Below, piece after piece: positions 51,801-63,914 of a DNA stretch of 64,000 nt (positions are counted from its first letter, which is position 1; the number at the start of each line of letters is the position of its first letter). The notes under the pieces are model-generated. The model was given only the letters and a program-made list of their open reading frames with translations, did not search any database and had not been told where the DNA came from. The stretch covers positions 27,178,536 to 27,242,535 of the forward strand of contig NC_092271.1 of assembly GCF_036320965.1 (NCBI RefSeq), given 5' to 3'. Both the position numbers and the translations under genes were made by a program. This stretch comes from Panulirus ornatus. Taxonomy: Eukaryota; Arthropoda; Malacostraca; Decapoda; Palinuridae.

Positions 51801-52560
51801 TCATTTCATTATCATTACCATGAACGCTGGGCAACGCGGATTTAAAAACAATTAACAACTGCGCCTGGACGGGTCTACTGATTATTTTCTTAGTTATATA
51901 ACTCTTAAAATTACAACTTATAATCATTCAGTAGAAATTGACGGACCCCCCTATTTCACCGCAAAAACCAATTTCCAACGATGAACAACAGGACCGAGTC
52001 GTTATAGCGATGTAGCTAAATGTTATTAATAAGCTAAAGTGATAAATCCCCGGGAGGCAAGCGATTAATCCAGGTAATTAATACAAGTAATTGCGGCTTC
52101 ATAAATCGCGTGCGAGTGACTGACTAATTTGCAAAATATGGTACAGTGATGTTTCAGTAAATCTAATGGAAATTACTAGTGATCAACTGTTCGTAACTGT
52201 TAAGTAATGAAGAATATTTTTTCGTATTCAACCAAACTCTGCAAACTGTATTTATAAGACGATATATAGAAAGTCGGGGGAGGGAGGCAGTTTAGGTGGG
52301 CAAATCCCCCGTACTATCACCCGTCCATCTTGTTGACCGCTCAATGTTACACGTAAATTGTATACACAACTACCATGCGTCGCGACAACTTATATATTTA
52401 TACAGTGCGCTCAGGTTGAGGGAGGGAGAAGAAAAAAGAGACTAGTACCCAGATTTTATTCCTGATTGGACCACATTCCACATGGGTAGTACTTGTCACA
52501 TCGTGGCTCTGCTGCGGCGACGGACACGCCAACAGGTTCAAACGAGAGGCGCGTGTGTGT
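51801..52560. other. No gene seen
   Basis: AT-rich unique-looking sequence next to the satellite; no exon or transposon recognised. Confidence 0.4.
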
Positions 52561-54739
52561 GTGTGTGTGTGCGTGCTCCCTACCGGGGCTCAGGAATACA
52601 TACACGAGCGTTTCGACTCATGTTTAATTGCCTTTTAAGTTTCCCGCGATAAGATCGTCTACTATGCCATCTTCTCCTGCTGTTGTGGAAGCAATAACAT
52701 AGTGCAAATGGTACTGGCCAGCGAAGGCGGAGGAGGAGGAGGGGTTGGTAGAGAAAAAAAAGCAACGACGCACCTTTGGCATCATTATGCAGATACAATG
52801 CAACCAATGCGGGATTCGCACGTCTCGATCAGTCGCCCAATCTTCAACGCTAGTATCCCTTTCCGTCGTGTTCCTTCGCTCCCCTCATCATCTGGAGCAC
52901 GGAAATCAGTGGTAACTACGTTAGAACAATTCATCTTGTGTGCGACTGCAGAATCAAATGATGGCTAAACGTTCAAACGCAGGACAGCGAGTGTTGTTCC
53001 GAGAAATCGGACGCGCTGGGTAAATTGTTCAGTCATCACCATCACAGTCAGCTGCAGGGACAATGCCATCTCAAGGACTGGGCCTCTATATATACACTTT
53101 GGAGGTCCATCTCGAGCATGAGAACCTCATACCTACAGATAACAAATGCTTAAGATAACCCTTGACACAATCCCGTCCGTTGACAAGTAAAATAGAAGAA
53201 GAGACGCGGGATAGAGAAGTCAGACGGAGGAGTCATCGTACATCAGCCAGGCTGAAGGCGCCCCGGGCCGGCCAACTTACCAAACGCCGCCACAGACCGG
53301 CGTCCGCCTGCTACCGAGCTGCACTAAATCATCCCACAGTCAACGCTCGCTATATTGACCACCAACTATCAGTCAACTTCATAATCTCCGTCAGCCTCAT
53401 AAGTCCAGGCGCGAGGAGATAGCACACACGCTTCACCTGAAGTCTTTATGTCGTACGACGTCCGTTCAAAGCTCGCACTACTGAATTTCAAACCCGACCG
53501 TCATCTAAAAAGAGGTTCATTTCCTTCTTCATTGGGGGCTAATTAATTGTCTCGAATGTCACGACTGTTGTCACTACCCAGCAGCGCAAACTTTGCTGAG
53601 GACTGCTGAATTACACGCTGAAGAATCTTCAAAGCAAGCGGCATGGGGAACTCTTGCATGGTCATACAGACTCTCTTGACCTTCAGTGCTTGAGGTCACA
53701 GTAATGCAAGCACTGTCAAGGTAGCGCCTCCTGACTGGCTATTATGTCGTAAATACAGGCCTTTCGTGAGCAAGGCCAACATCACTGCTCCAGACAAGCG
53801 TTCATGAGAATCGAGAGTGAGGGAACCACGCTGTTAACGTGCGGCAATGAGATTGCTGCGGGGTAGCAATACACGACAGAGAAAATGTGATGATTTGGAA
53901 TACGTTGTGGTCGGGAAAAGATTAATCTTCTCATGAGAAAAAAACGAACACCTTATGCAGTTTTATTTCATTAACATCATATTTTCTAAGACTTCAACAA
54001 CTCTTCCCACCAATTAAAGATTTAATGGTTGTATTAATAGACGACGAAAACTATCCTGTATACTAATTTCTTTTAAAGTCTTCAGATATAGGAAGGATGA
54101 ACGAATGGATTATCGCTCATATTACACCGACGCCTAAGACTATCACCCCCACACCCTATCTCCCTTATCCACAGAGACCGGTGATTAGTTTGAGTTATCA
54201 AGTCGAGGAAGAAGATGGACTCGTTTGATTAATCGAGGCTTAGAATTATCGCGGCCACTCGACCATCGCGGTGCAATAAAAACAATTTGACCCGGTTAGA
54301 CACGAAATAAGCGGTCATGTCGCTGGAGAGAATGGGTGTAATTTAGCCATTTGGTCTTGCGGGCCAGTGATGCAGGAGTAAACAGAGAATTTTGCATGTT
54401 GGTCTGCGTGTCAGCAAGGTAATGGTACAGTAATGTTACAGCCGGTAATATTAACTGCCTACCCACACGCTCCTCTACGGCGCCTGAAGCTCATCGTTTA
54501 TCTAAGACAGGCAAGGGAGACGAACTGTGTCCACCGGCAGAGGCAAGGAATTCAGGAAACTGGAGAATCAGCTGAGATAGACTCGATCGCGATCAAGAAA
54601 AGACACAACACTGGGGTTATTATATATGATCTCCTGTAGGATTAGTAAGAATTGTATCACAATAAGTCTCTCAACATGCTTATCTGATCCTCCGACTTAA
54701 ACATTCTCCAGCGGACATCTGAATTTCATACGTAACTTA
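52561..54739. other. No gene seen
   Basis: About 2.2 kb with frames no longer than 88 codons. A short GT run lies at 52554-52571 and a TATATATA near 53088. CAAGCACTGTCAAGG and CTTGACC phrases near 53675-53725 are locally repetitive. I found no domain, tRNA or terminal inverted repeat. This is the longest array-free stretch and the likeliest place for an unrecognised exon, but nothing supports one. Confidence 0.4.
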
Positions 54740-55195
54740 AGCAAGAAGATCCTGAAGGAAGTGGAGGGGTTCAGGTACGGAGGAGTGGACGTGGAGATGG
54801 ATGGAACTTATGCTGGACGAAATGAGTCAAAGAGTTGAAGGTCGCAGGTTGAGGTCCTCACTGTGTTACGGAACGTGCGGAAGGAAAGGTCAGTGCATGT
54901 TAAGGTAGAGATAAGTAGGTTTGAAGGTATTGCTGTCTCTTACGTATGGTATAGAAGGGACTCTTGGGCCTTAAATGCAAAAGACAGGAGGCTGGATGTG
55001 CTGCAGTTGAAGTGCTTGAGGATGATAAGTGGCGTGAGGAGGGTAGATCGTGTAAAAAAAAAAAAAAAATTTCGCCAGTGGGAGTTGTTAAGTTTGATCA
55101 AAGCAGTCGACCAGGGTAAGGTTTACAATGGTTCAGACATTTGGAGAGGATGAGTGATGAGAAGTATAGAAAGCAAGGAAGAGAGGGAGACTAAA
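54740..55195 (+). pseudogene. LINE reverse-transcriptase C-terminal relic
   Basis: In several plus frames the text reads EVEGFRYGGVDVEMDG, VRKERSVHVKVEISRFEGIA, SWALNAKDRRLDVLQLKCLR, MISGVRRVDRV and then QWFRHLERMSDEK. This is the ordered C-terminal region after the RT core in decapod non-LTR retrotransposons, where intact versions have FRYLGVDV, SEAWALN, KCLR-x-ICGVRRVDRV and RWFGHVERM. Stops (after NESKS), at least two frameshifts and an A16 run at about 55055-55070 break it. The catalytic RT motifs lie upstream and are absent. It may belong to the same family as 36126-36365. Confidence 0.88.
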
Positions 55196-56401
55196 GCAAG
55201 GGAGGTGTGTGTCTGTCACTTCCATGCACACGAAGTGATAATAGAAAGGTGTAAATGAAATAAAGAAAGATCTATATATAGGTAAAAAGAGATACCTTAT
55301 AATGAAGAGACAGGCACATAGAGAATGTGTGCGTGCGTGCGTGAGTGTGAACAAACAGGGTACAATCACGTTCGTCTTTTTTTTTTTTTTACTGTCCCCG
55401 TATCCCTGACACGAGACGAGCAGCTGACACGACGCCTCTCTTACACTGGCTAATTCACTGCGTACCGCGGCCGCAGTATACTCCATCCAGAGCTAAACTA
55501 CTGTGATAGCGATCTACGTGATGAACATGAATGTCGCGGTGCTACTTCTTCGGAAGGATCCAGGGACGTTCACAGGAAGATGTCGATAGCATCTCACGAG
55601 GAAAAGGACTTCAGGAGGCAGGGGCTATGACGAAAGCTTCGGCAGGACTTTGTTAGCACTTCTTAAGGACATCAGAAAAGTTTTCCTTCTGGCTGAGGAC
55701 GCAACACAACCGAGTACTGTGTTGACAAGAAATGACCTGGCACGTGGTCACACATGGTCCATCATTCTGTGTGTCTAACTCTGCCTTGTCGTCACCTCAC
55801 ACCACAGGAGGAGGGAATTTCAGAGTGGCTCGCATACGCAGCGGGAGGGATAATTTTGTTGCGAACTCACACTTCGAGGCAGAATTTTCCTGCGGTGATT
55901 CACTTTAAAGAAAGACTTACTCTTCAGGGGAAATTTGCTCCAATTTAGACTTAAAAAGGGAGATTTCCCTGGTGTCTCCACGCCATCACAATGAACAATT
56001 AATTACGCACGGAGGAAGTGCGTCCCTGCCAGGGGTGAGGCTACGCACCTCAGAATGTGACCAGACTAGATGTCTCGCAGGTCGCTGGAAAGCCTCATGT
56101 CTCTTTCGCGACACAAAGTCTCCCGGGAAAATCATCTTGAAGCCATGGTCGTCGACGAATCCACTTTGCCTTGTACTTTTTTAGATCGCTTAAATTCAGA
56201 GTAGAATTCCGAGGTTTTACCACGGGAATGACTCGGGCTGAGACTCTGGACATGATAGCAAAAAACGTATATATTTTCCTAGAATGATAACCTGAGGCCA
56301 TCTGGTGCTTGGGTGTCGCAACTTTTCCTTGTCCGCTAACCTGCAAGGACTTTGATCTACGCTAACGACGTCCACTGTACATATATATTACTGTTGTTAC
56401 T
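55196..56401. other. No gene seen
   Basis: No credible exon. A T13 run near 55377-55390. Around 55850-56000, TTCACTTTAAAGAAAGAC and CAGGGGAAATTTGC-type phrases suggest eroded repeats. Confidence 0.4.
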
Positions 56402-56473
56402 CCATGTGCCACTTAAACCGGTTCTGTTGTAGTAGAGCCATGTACCACTTATACCAGTTGTGTTGTAGTAAAG
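56402..56473. repeat. 36-bp tandem duplication
   Basis: CCATGTGCCACTTAAACCGG at 56402 and CCATGTACCACTTATACCAG at 56438 start two 36-bp copies, both ending GTTGTAGTARAG. Confidence 0.9.
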
Positions 56474-56599
56474 TCAAACTTACGATCCGGATTAATCTCT
56501 TCCATTTATATTTTTTTCTTTCCTTTTTCTTGGTTCATTTCTGTGCAGCATATTGTATATCACTTCACACCGCATGTGGAGATGAGTTAGAATTTTTGC

Positions 56600-56780
56600 A
56601 TCTTGTATTTCCCCACCACGCTACCTTACACATCCCCCCCCCCCTCCTTGAATTCTCTCTACCACACCATCCTTTCCCCTTCTCTGTCTTCTGTGCACTG
56701 TCACTCTCACACTTCCCATCTTCTGTGCCTCACCATCAGAAATCAACCCACAGAAAAGACTCACTGGCTTAAAATCATTT
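56600..56780. other. Pyrimidine-rich stretch
   Basis: C/T-biased plus strand with an oligo-C run at about 56633-56644. No feature beyond composition. Confidence 0.45.
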
Positions 56781-57075
56781 TCTCTTAAAGAGCACAGACT
56801 AAGGGGAGGAGATGAGACAAAAATGTTCGAAGTACGAAATGATTTCGACAATATAAGAAAATATAAGAAAACGTCAACACCTGAGACGTAGATTCAACGA
56901 CCAGAAACATCTTTATAACATAAGAAGCAAGGGAGTGTAATGGAAGAGTGGGCAAGTGGTTTTTCAGCTGTAGAGTTGTAGAACATAGGAATAGATTCCC
57001 TGCAGGTGCTGTCAATGCGAAGACTATCAATACCTTTATATAAATCAAGGCTAGACAGCTACCACTGTGTTATCT
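56781..57075 (+). pseudogene. CR1/Jockey-like LINE C-terminal relic
   Basis: The first block, from 56781, reads SLKEHRLRGGDETKMFEVRN followed by DFDNIRKY. It matches the LxxRRLRGDLIExFK...FDNI block found after the RT domain of many LINE proteins. A second block from 56960, in another frame, reads FFSCRVVEHRNRFPAGAVNA then KTINTFI and, after a shift, YKSRLDSY. That is the classic FFxxRVVxxWNxLPxxVVxAxSxNxFKxxLD ending. A frameshift separates the blocks, W of WN is R, and a TAA interrupts the second. Sequence to about 57450 (including ATGGACCATTAGGTCTCCTG) may be the 3' UTR. Confidence 0.85.
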
Positions 57076-57450
57076 GTTATCAGTGAATAAACCCGTTTTA
57101 AGTGGGACAGAGGACAAAAAAAAATTGAGCATACTATTTACAAATCATACCGTTACTTTTTCGTTCAGATTTGAGCCTCCTATCCGGAAATGCCCACCGT
57201 AGTTCGTGCTGGGAATATTTCCTGTCCACACTTCCCTATAAAATGTCCAATGCAGTATATTCTTTATATGCTTCATGATGCTGTTTCTCAACTTTTTTTT
57301 TTTCCACAGCACGGTTGTTGAGCCGGAGGGAGCGGTAAAAAGTGCCTTCTACTTTACTACCCTGTTTCTACCACTAATCAGATAGTGACCTCAAGGACAA
57401 TACTACTGTCCTCCAGCAGCTAACCTCGTCATGGACCATTAGGTCTCCTG
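57076..57450 (+). other. Possible LINE 3' UTR remnant
   Basis: Follows the LINE C-terminal relic directly. CTCAAGGACAATACTACTGT and ATGGACCATTAGGTCTCCTG remind me of decapod LINE 3' sequence, but from memory only. A T11 run lies near 57292. Confidence 0.3.
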
Positions 57451-57454
57451 CTAT

Positions 57455-57855
57455 GTGTCCCTCTCCAGTTTGCTCCTCTACCTCCCTCCCTGCACGCTCC
57501 TCCCTATCCATTCCCTCTCCCCTCTCCCTCCATCACATTCCCTCTCCCCAGCACATCCCTCCCATGCACTCACCCCAGCGCATCCCCCTTATGCGCTCCC
57601 AGCACATCCCTATTATACAAAATCCCACTACGTTCCTCCCAGTCATTCTCACAGCACATCCCTCCCTCTAGTGCACCCTCCCGCATGTCCCTCCCTCCCA
57701 TGCAGACACTTCCAGCGCCTCCCTCATCTCTCCCGTGCACTCTCTCCGGCACATTCCTCCCATGTACTCTCCCAGTACCTCCCTCCCTCCCATGCACACA
57801 CTCCCAGCACCTCCCTCCCTCCCATGCACTCTCCCCGGCGCATTCCAGTGTCCCG
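57455..57855. repeat. Decayed ~30-bp CCTCCCTCCCATGCAC repeat
   Basis: CTCCCTCCCATGCAC, TCTCCCAGCAC or TCCCCGGCAC recur about a dozen times at 25-35 bp spacing. C-rich on plus, with both strands open by composition only. Confidence 0.75.
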
Positions 57856-58395
57856 CCCCCTCCACGGCTGGGGCCCCGGCGGGCACACCCAGGACCCACC
57901 TTATCACCAACTTATCTCAACCTAAAGCGTGCAAGCATGTGGCCCGGGCGCTGTTGCCAACTGCCCGACGCCGGAACACCCCTCACACCTTCACCCTAGT
58001 CCAACCCTTCCGTCACATTACGCCCTACTATACTCCCTATATGCCACCAGGACATACTATATATATATGTGGAATATATTATCACCTAGTTTTACAGGCT
58101 CAGAGGGGATAATTCACTGAATAAACAGAGGAGCGGGTTGGACCCCCGTGTTGGCAACACCGCGCGGGCCTTGCAATTGCCATATGGCAACCTTACCTCG
58201 GAGGGACAGAACCAGTGCACGATTTTTAATTAACTTCCCAGTGCTGTAGGCGTCGCCCGACCGCCAATCTCTGCACTGCATGACAGCCCCGTCAACCTCG
58301 GCTGTTTACTTAGAAATACAGCAGTAGCAGGAACAGCAGGGGGGGAGGGGGAGGAGATACAGCAGGGAGGGTAAATTCAAGAGGCTGTCAGTACA
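57856..58395. other. No gene seen
   Basis: Mixed sequence; no recognised feature. Confidence 0.4.
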
Positions 58396-58860
58396 CGGGC
58401 CACAGCCTCCCGTGCACTGGTGGGTGTGGGGGGAGAACTGTGGTGGTGGGTGGGAGGGAGGGAGATTGTGGGGGTAATGGAGGGATTGTGGGAGGGGATT
58501 GTAGTGGTATTGGTGGTGGGGAGAAAACTGTGGTGGTGAGCACGGTGGAGGTTGTATGGGGCAGGGGATTGTGATGGTGGTGGTGAGAGAGGTGGAATGG
58601 TGGTGATGGTCACTGCATAGCGTTGGTGGTGAAGGCAGCCATGACAGTGTTGGGGAAAGGAGTGTACCTGTGGTAATGGTGGTGGTAGTGGTGAAGCAAT
58701 GCAGGTGGTGTTGGAAATGGTGGCAGCGGTGATGGCGACGGTGGTGGTGGCAGTGGGTGGTGAGTGTGGTAGTGATGGTGTTAGAGCTGGGGTGGTGGTG
58801 GCAGTGGGTGGTGAGTGTGGTAGTGATGGTATGAGAGCAGTGGTGAACTAATGACGGGAA
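58395..58860. repeat. GGT/GTGGTG-rich sequence
   Basis: GGTGGTGGT, GTGGTAGTGATGGTG and GTGGGTGGTGAGTGTGG (the last twice, about 58755 and 58808) dominate. The duplicate pair is about 53 bp apart. The plus strand nearly lacks C over long stretches. Confidence 0.8.
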
Positions 58861-59074
58861 ATACAGTTCGTTGTGGTGATGAACCCTTATCATCTGCACA
58901 TTGATCTTTCCCCATATTTCTCTTCCATCTTCCTCAACACATCGTCTCCTTCATTATCCAGGTATCTCCCAGTTACTCCTTCATTACCCACTTCGCTTAT
59001 TTTTTCCTTGACCAGACTTCACTTTCGGGATCAGGGAGGCAACGCTCATCCCTTCAATCAAAAATTAATCGCGT

Positions 59075-59700
59075 ATTGTATAAGCGCAGTGTATGCGTGG
59101 AATCCCTCTGGCTGAGAGTAGTGTAAGCGAGACGCTGATTGGATGAGGCGAACTGTTAGCGGAGAGCAGACTGAGGTTGAGAACATTATGAGCGGGGTAC
59201 CACCTATTGGATGTGGGTAGGTTTAAGGGCTGAGTTTTTACTGGATAAGCGCAGTTTACGAAAGGTGACTAGCGGCTCAGCGGGGGCAATGAAGCGGGGG
59301 GAAATCTTGGATAAGCGCAGTTCAAGCAAGGCTACAAATGGGTGATCGTAACACAAGCAGGGCGCTCACTGGAGAAGTACGCTGCAAGCGGGGAAGCATC
59401 TGGACAAATGTATGAAGGGAAGCCTCCTGCTGGAACCGTGTATGGAAGCCTATTGGGCAGACTTATGAAAGCCGCTCGATTATTGGACGAAGGAGTGTGT
59501 ATGCGTCTCCTTTCCTGGATGAACTTATGAGAGAGGGTTGCCTATTGGAAGAAAGTATGAGAGAGGGTCGCCTATTGGACGAACGTATGCATTAAGGTGG
59601 GTCTCTTATTGGACACGCGGATGAGAGCAGGTCTCTGGCTGGACGAATGCATGGGAGCAAGCGGCCGATTGGTTTGGATTAGGAATGCGACTCGTCTATT
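59075..59700. repeat. Decayed 31-bp CCTATTGGACGAACGTATGAG repeat
   Basis: The best units start at 59541 and 59571, then near 59603 and 59635, spaced 30-32 bp. Weaker relatives (GATTGGATGAGG, TTGGATAAGCGCAGTT) extend left to about 59075. ATTGG is the most conserved word. Confidence 0.75.
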
Positions 59701-59723
59701 GGATGACGAAAGCTGTATATACA

Positions 59724-59726
<3 letters not shown>

Positions 59727-59807
<81 letters not shown>
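59727..59807. repeat. (TA)n microsatellite
   Basis: Pure TA run of 81 bp. Confidence 0.98.
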
Positions 59808-59809
<2 letters not shown>

Positions 59810-59929
59810 GGTCGGGAAACAGAGCTGGCGTTACTTCACCCCAGAAGTGTGTATGTCTCGAGGTGCGGAACCAGAGAACGAACTAAAAATTAGCCTCAAT
59901 ATTGTATCTTGCGGAGTAGGAAAAGAACT

Positions 59930-59961
59930 CCCCCCCCCCCCCAAAAAAAAAAAAAAAAAAA
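59930..59961. repeat. C13A19 homopolymer junction
   Basis: Thirteen C followed immediately by nineteen A. Confidence 0.95.
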
Positions 59962-60407
59962 TATAATTAGATCTGTGCAGTGGACATGACATTTTTCATT
60001 TTTGCGAGCAGCCATTGTGGTTGGCCATGTTCAGAGCAGCGTCCTGGATATTTAAGACAGGTTTATGATGTTCCTCCCCTTCCCCTCCTCCTCCTCCTCC
60101 TCCACCTCTCCGCTGTACACCCTAGAGGTGTACTGGGCGAATGGACCTTTGGTACAGCGGAGCGTGTTATTCACATTCTGGCGGGATCGTAGATGTTTGA
60201 ACAAGCTCCTCTGCTCAGAAAATTGCACGCAAGATGGATTTATCGCATGGACACTAACTCCCTCCCTCCCTCCCTCCCCCCCGAAGCCAGACGCTCATCT
60301 TGGGCCAGCAACCCGCACTGCCAATGTTGATTTCTTGTCTTTATTCCTCTTCTTCTTTATCATTCTTTCATATTGTGTTGTTTTTCCTTCACTTTCTTCT
60401 TTTATCT
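59962..60407. other. No gene seen
   Basis: Includes a short CTC run (about 60083-60100) and a CTCC run (60259-60276); no gene recognised. Confidence 0.4.
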
Positions 60408-60461
60408 TATGTATGTATGTATGTATGTATGTATGTATGTATGTATGTATGTATCTATCTA

Positions 60462-60529
<68 letters not shown>
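60408..60529. repeat. Compound (GTAT)n(CTAT)n(AT)n array
   Basis: About eleven GTAT units, then three CTAT-type units, then a pure AT run to 60529, showing stepwise shift of the repeat word. Confidence 0.97.
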
Positions 60530-60535
<6 letters not shown>

Positions 60536-60680
60536 CCTCTTCTTTCTCAGTGTCTCTTAAGTTCATTTCTTCCTTTTTCTCCTGTTCCATTTTCTTCTTC
60601 CTATTTTCACCTTATTATATCCAACATCAAATCTTTTTCTTTTTTCACATGAGGATTATGACTACGTCTTCGTTCCATTC

Positions 60681-60681
<1 letters not shown>

Positions 60682-60715
<34 letters not shown>
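60682..60715. repeat. (AC)n microsatellite
   Basis: Pure AC run. Confidence 0.97.
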
Positions 60716-60717
<2 letters not shown>

Positions 60718-60756
60718 TGGAAGGAGGCTTCGTAAACAGCCTTTTTACTACGATAT

Positions 60757-60850
60757 CAATGGATGCACAACCACCCCCACTACGTCATAAAGTGACGTCA
60801 TTACTCAATGGATGTACAACCAACGCCACTATGTCATGACACTTGAAGAA
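60757..60850. repeat. 49-bp tandem duplication
   Basis: CAATGGATGCACAACCA starts at 60757 and CAATGGATGTACAACCA at 60806. Copy 1 contains the palindrome TGACGTCA at 60793-60800, which copy 2 does not retain. Confidence 0.85.
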
Positions 60851-61295
60851 CTGTTCTGAAGCACAGACCAGAACACGAGTCATATTCTTCGCCATTTTCA
60901 CAAAACATCTTTTACCAGTATTAAGTCATTTACTCACCAGTCCTTCCCCTTTACCAACAACGAGAGGTTATGCGCTAATGACTGAAATGCAACTCTTTTG
61001 TGTCTGACATTTCACGATAAAGCGTGAATTTAATATTATCTGTAAAAGGAAAAAAAAAACGAATTAGGCCAAACTTTCAACCGATGAGTTTAAAAAGGCA
61101 AATGTCACATGGGATGAAAGGCGAATTGAAGTGATATTTTACACAGTTGATCCAACACTGTCTCTATCTTCAATGGTTTACAAGATATATAGTGAAAAAA
61201 AAGAATAAAAAGACAACTTTCTCGTAAGATCACAATGGAAAACGTATCTAAAATAGAATTATATCATGAAACAGCTTCAGGAAAGCGGTTCAGTA

Positions 61296-61298
<3 letters not shown>
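60851..61298. other. No gene seen
   Basis: AT-rich with A-runs near 61048 and 61196; no gene recognised. Confidence 0.4.

Positions 61299-61361
<63 letters not shown>
61299..61361. repeat. (TA)n microsatellite
   Basis: Pure TA run of 63 bp. Confidence 0.98.
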
Positions 61362-61366
<5 letters not shown>

Positions 61367-61836
61367 AGATTCCGTGTCAAAAAAGAAAATATGACTATTC
61401 AGTATATTGCAATGCTTCATAATACAAACTGGTTCAATATTAAAATTTATAATCCCTTCTGAAGCAGAACACAGAATAAAACTCATTATGAATTTTCACA
61501 CACATCAACATCACGCCAGGTCCCCAACCCAGTGATACAGTAATTCACAACGTTTCATATCTACATACGAAAAGGCAAAATTGAAAAAGGAATAGAGATA
61601 TTTGTACATAATTCTTGTACCCTTTTTTTTCTATAGATATGAGAGATATTAGGACAGATTTACAGCAAGACAAAATAAGGATAAAATAAGGACGTTATAG
61701 TAAGATTTATGATTGCAGATCAAACATGTCTTGTTTGAAGATACAACGAGTGTTTTGATGTAAACAATATTGATAGAGAATAAAAATGAATAAAGCGAAC
61801 TCATTCAGATATAACATGAATTGGTTTTCGACCGTG
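61362..61836. other. No gene seen
   Basis: AT-rich sequence with no credible frame. Confidence 0.4.
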
Positions 61837-61898
61837 ATCACGTTAGTATGGAGCTATGTATAAGGTAATCACGTTAGTATGGAGCTATGTATAAGGTA
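61837..61898. repeat. Perfect 31-bp tandem duplication
   Basis: ATCACGTTAGTATGGAGCTA starts at 61837 and again at 61868; all 31 bases of the unit are identical between copies, implying a recent event. Confidence 0.97.
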
Positions 61899-62355
61899 AT
61901 TAGAAAATCTAAATGAGTGTGTTAGTCAGGTAATTAGTATGCGCTGATGAAACGTTTCTTCGCCCCGACTGAGTCAAGCTGGATCCTCCAGTCTTTTGTT
62001 AAGAAGTGGATATCGCTGTTAAGGAACGCACCTCACCGACCAAGACATAAAGAGGGTTGTTTGATGAGGGAGCGAACTGCATGTGGAATACGTCTTTCCT
62101 CATCCAGGATGGAGATGAAGGAAAAAAAAATATTAGTGTTTGGTTAAGAGTTTTTTTTTTACGTAATCAACGAAGGGGTCGAGTAATGACCCCGTAGACA
62201 TCAGGAAAAAAAAAAAATCGTAAAGTTAAGAGATGTGGAGGAAATGTTAGAAACTGGGAGGAGGCTCCTGGTGATGAAGGCTTCGATGCGGGGTGCCTAG
62301 TGGTGCAGGCTTTGAGTGGGGGTGTAGCTACTGCTGGAGGAATGCCTCAGGCCAG

Positions 62356-62358
<3 letters not shown>
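61899..62358. other. No gene seen
   Basis: Short frames and A- or T-runs (62122, 62152, 62206). No recognised feature. Confidence 0.4.

Positions 62359-62388
<30 letters not shown>
62359..62388. repeat. (TG)n microsatellite
   Basis: Pure TG run. Confidence 0.97.
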
Positions 62389-62392
<4 letters not shown>

Positions 62393-62814
62393 GGTGGGGA
62401 GGGATGTACGTACTGACCTACTGAGATTGACATGTTGGATCACAAGGTGACACGGTAGGGAAGACAAGGGAAGGAAGGGAAAGTGAGGTGGAACTAGAAA
62501 CATATTGGTTGACAGAAGTGTGCTCTACAAAACACCGAAATAATTAGGACATCTCGCCGTATATTACATGTAACGACACCTTGTATTTCAAAAGCTGGCA
62601 ACTTAATTTACATATGTATATGAAGAAAATGTATAGCGGCCTGCTTGCTTGCCAGAAGTTCAACAGAATATCGCAGTGCATCATGAAAAATACGGGGTCA
62701 ACATGCAGATACGCAAGCATATACAAGCACTACAAGAAGAATCATTCATACACACGGACATCCACAGATACAGAGAAGAGAAAATCAAGCAAATCTAACG
62801 CATACACAGAACGC

Positions 62815-62936
62815 ACACATGGTTAATGCAGACAGCACACGTCATTTAAGAACATGTATGACAGTAGAGAATGTTCAAGAGATGGGGTCCCAGTGAGTCT
62901 AAAACCCCCTCCTCAAACAGTCCAAATGGGCAATTA

Positions 62937-62937
<1 letters not shown>
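62815..62937. other. Possible dispersed repeat fragment
   Basis: CATGGTTAATGCAGACAG near 62818 is also present at 13421-13438, each followed by a similar ACAC step, and both are close to a dinucleotide array. ATGGGGTCCCAGTGAGTC and CAGTCCAAATGGGCAATTAG lead straight into a CA array. I suspect a decapod dispersed repeat but cannot name it. Confidence 0.35.

Positions 62938-62970
<33 letters not shown>
62938..62970. repeat. (AC)n microsatellite
   Basis: Pure AC run. Confidence 0.97.
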
Positions 62971-62972
<2 letters not shown>

Positions 62973-63302
62973 GGAAGACCGCGAAAAAATAAGAGAACAG
63001 TAAGGGGGAACACTTGGGCAGGGCACTTCCCTCAAGGTAGGTACACACCCCCTCAGCCAATTGGATCAAGTATATCTATCCTCACTGGCGAGCCGTCGTC
63101 GCTCTGTCGTGATCGCTTCCGGCAGCGAGAGAGTGTCAACTGCAGGGTGTATTGTCCCACGTCTCTTATTAAGTTCAACTATGATAAAAAGAGTTCTTCA
63201 TTCTATCAGTCACTTTAGATTATTTCCAGCAGTATTCTATTTTTCGCGTCTATTTGTCAACGCAGCTCATATACAAATTTATTACGCCCATGGGAAGCAC
63301 TC

Positions 63303-63914
<612 letters not shown>

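Noticed and set aside
46433..51845. Open frames of about 1,300-1,800 codons on both strands
   Set aside because: They are translations of the stop-free 9-bp unit TATCATCAT and its spacers; the peptides are HHY, III, SSL or MMI cycles with no non-repeat domain.
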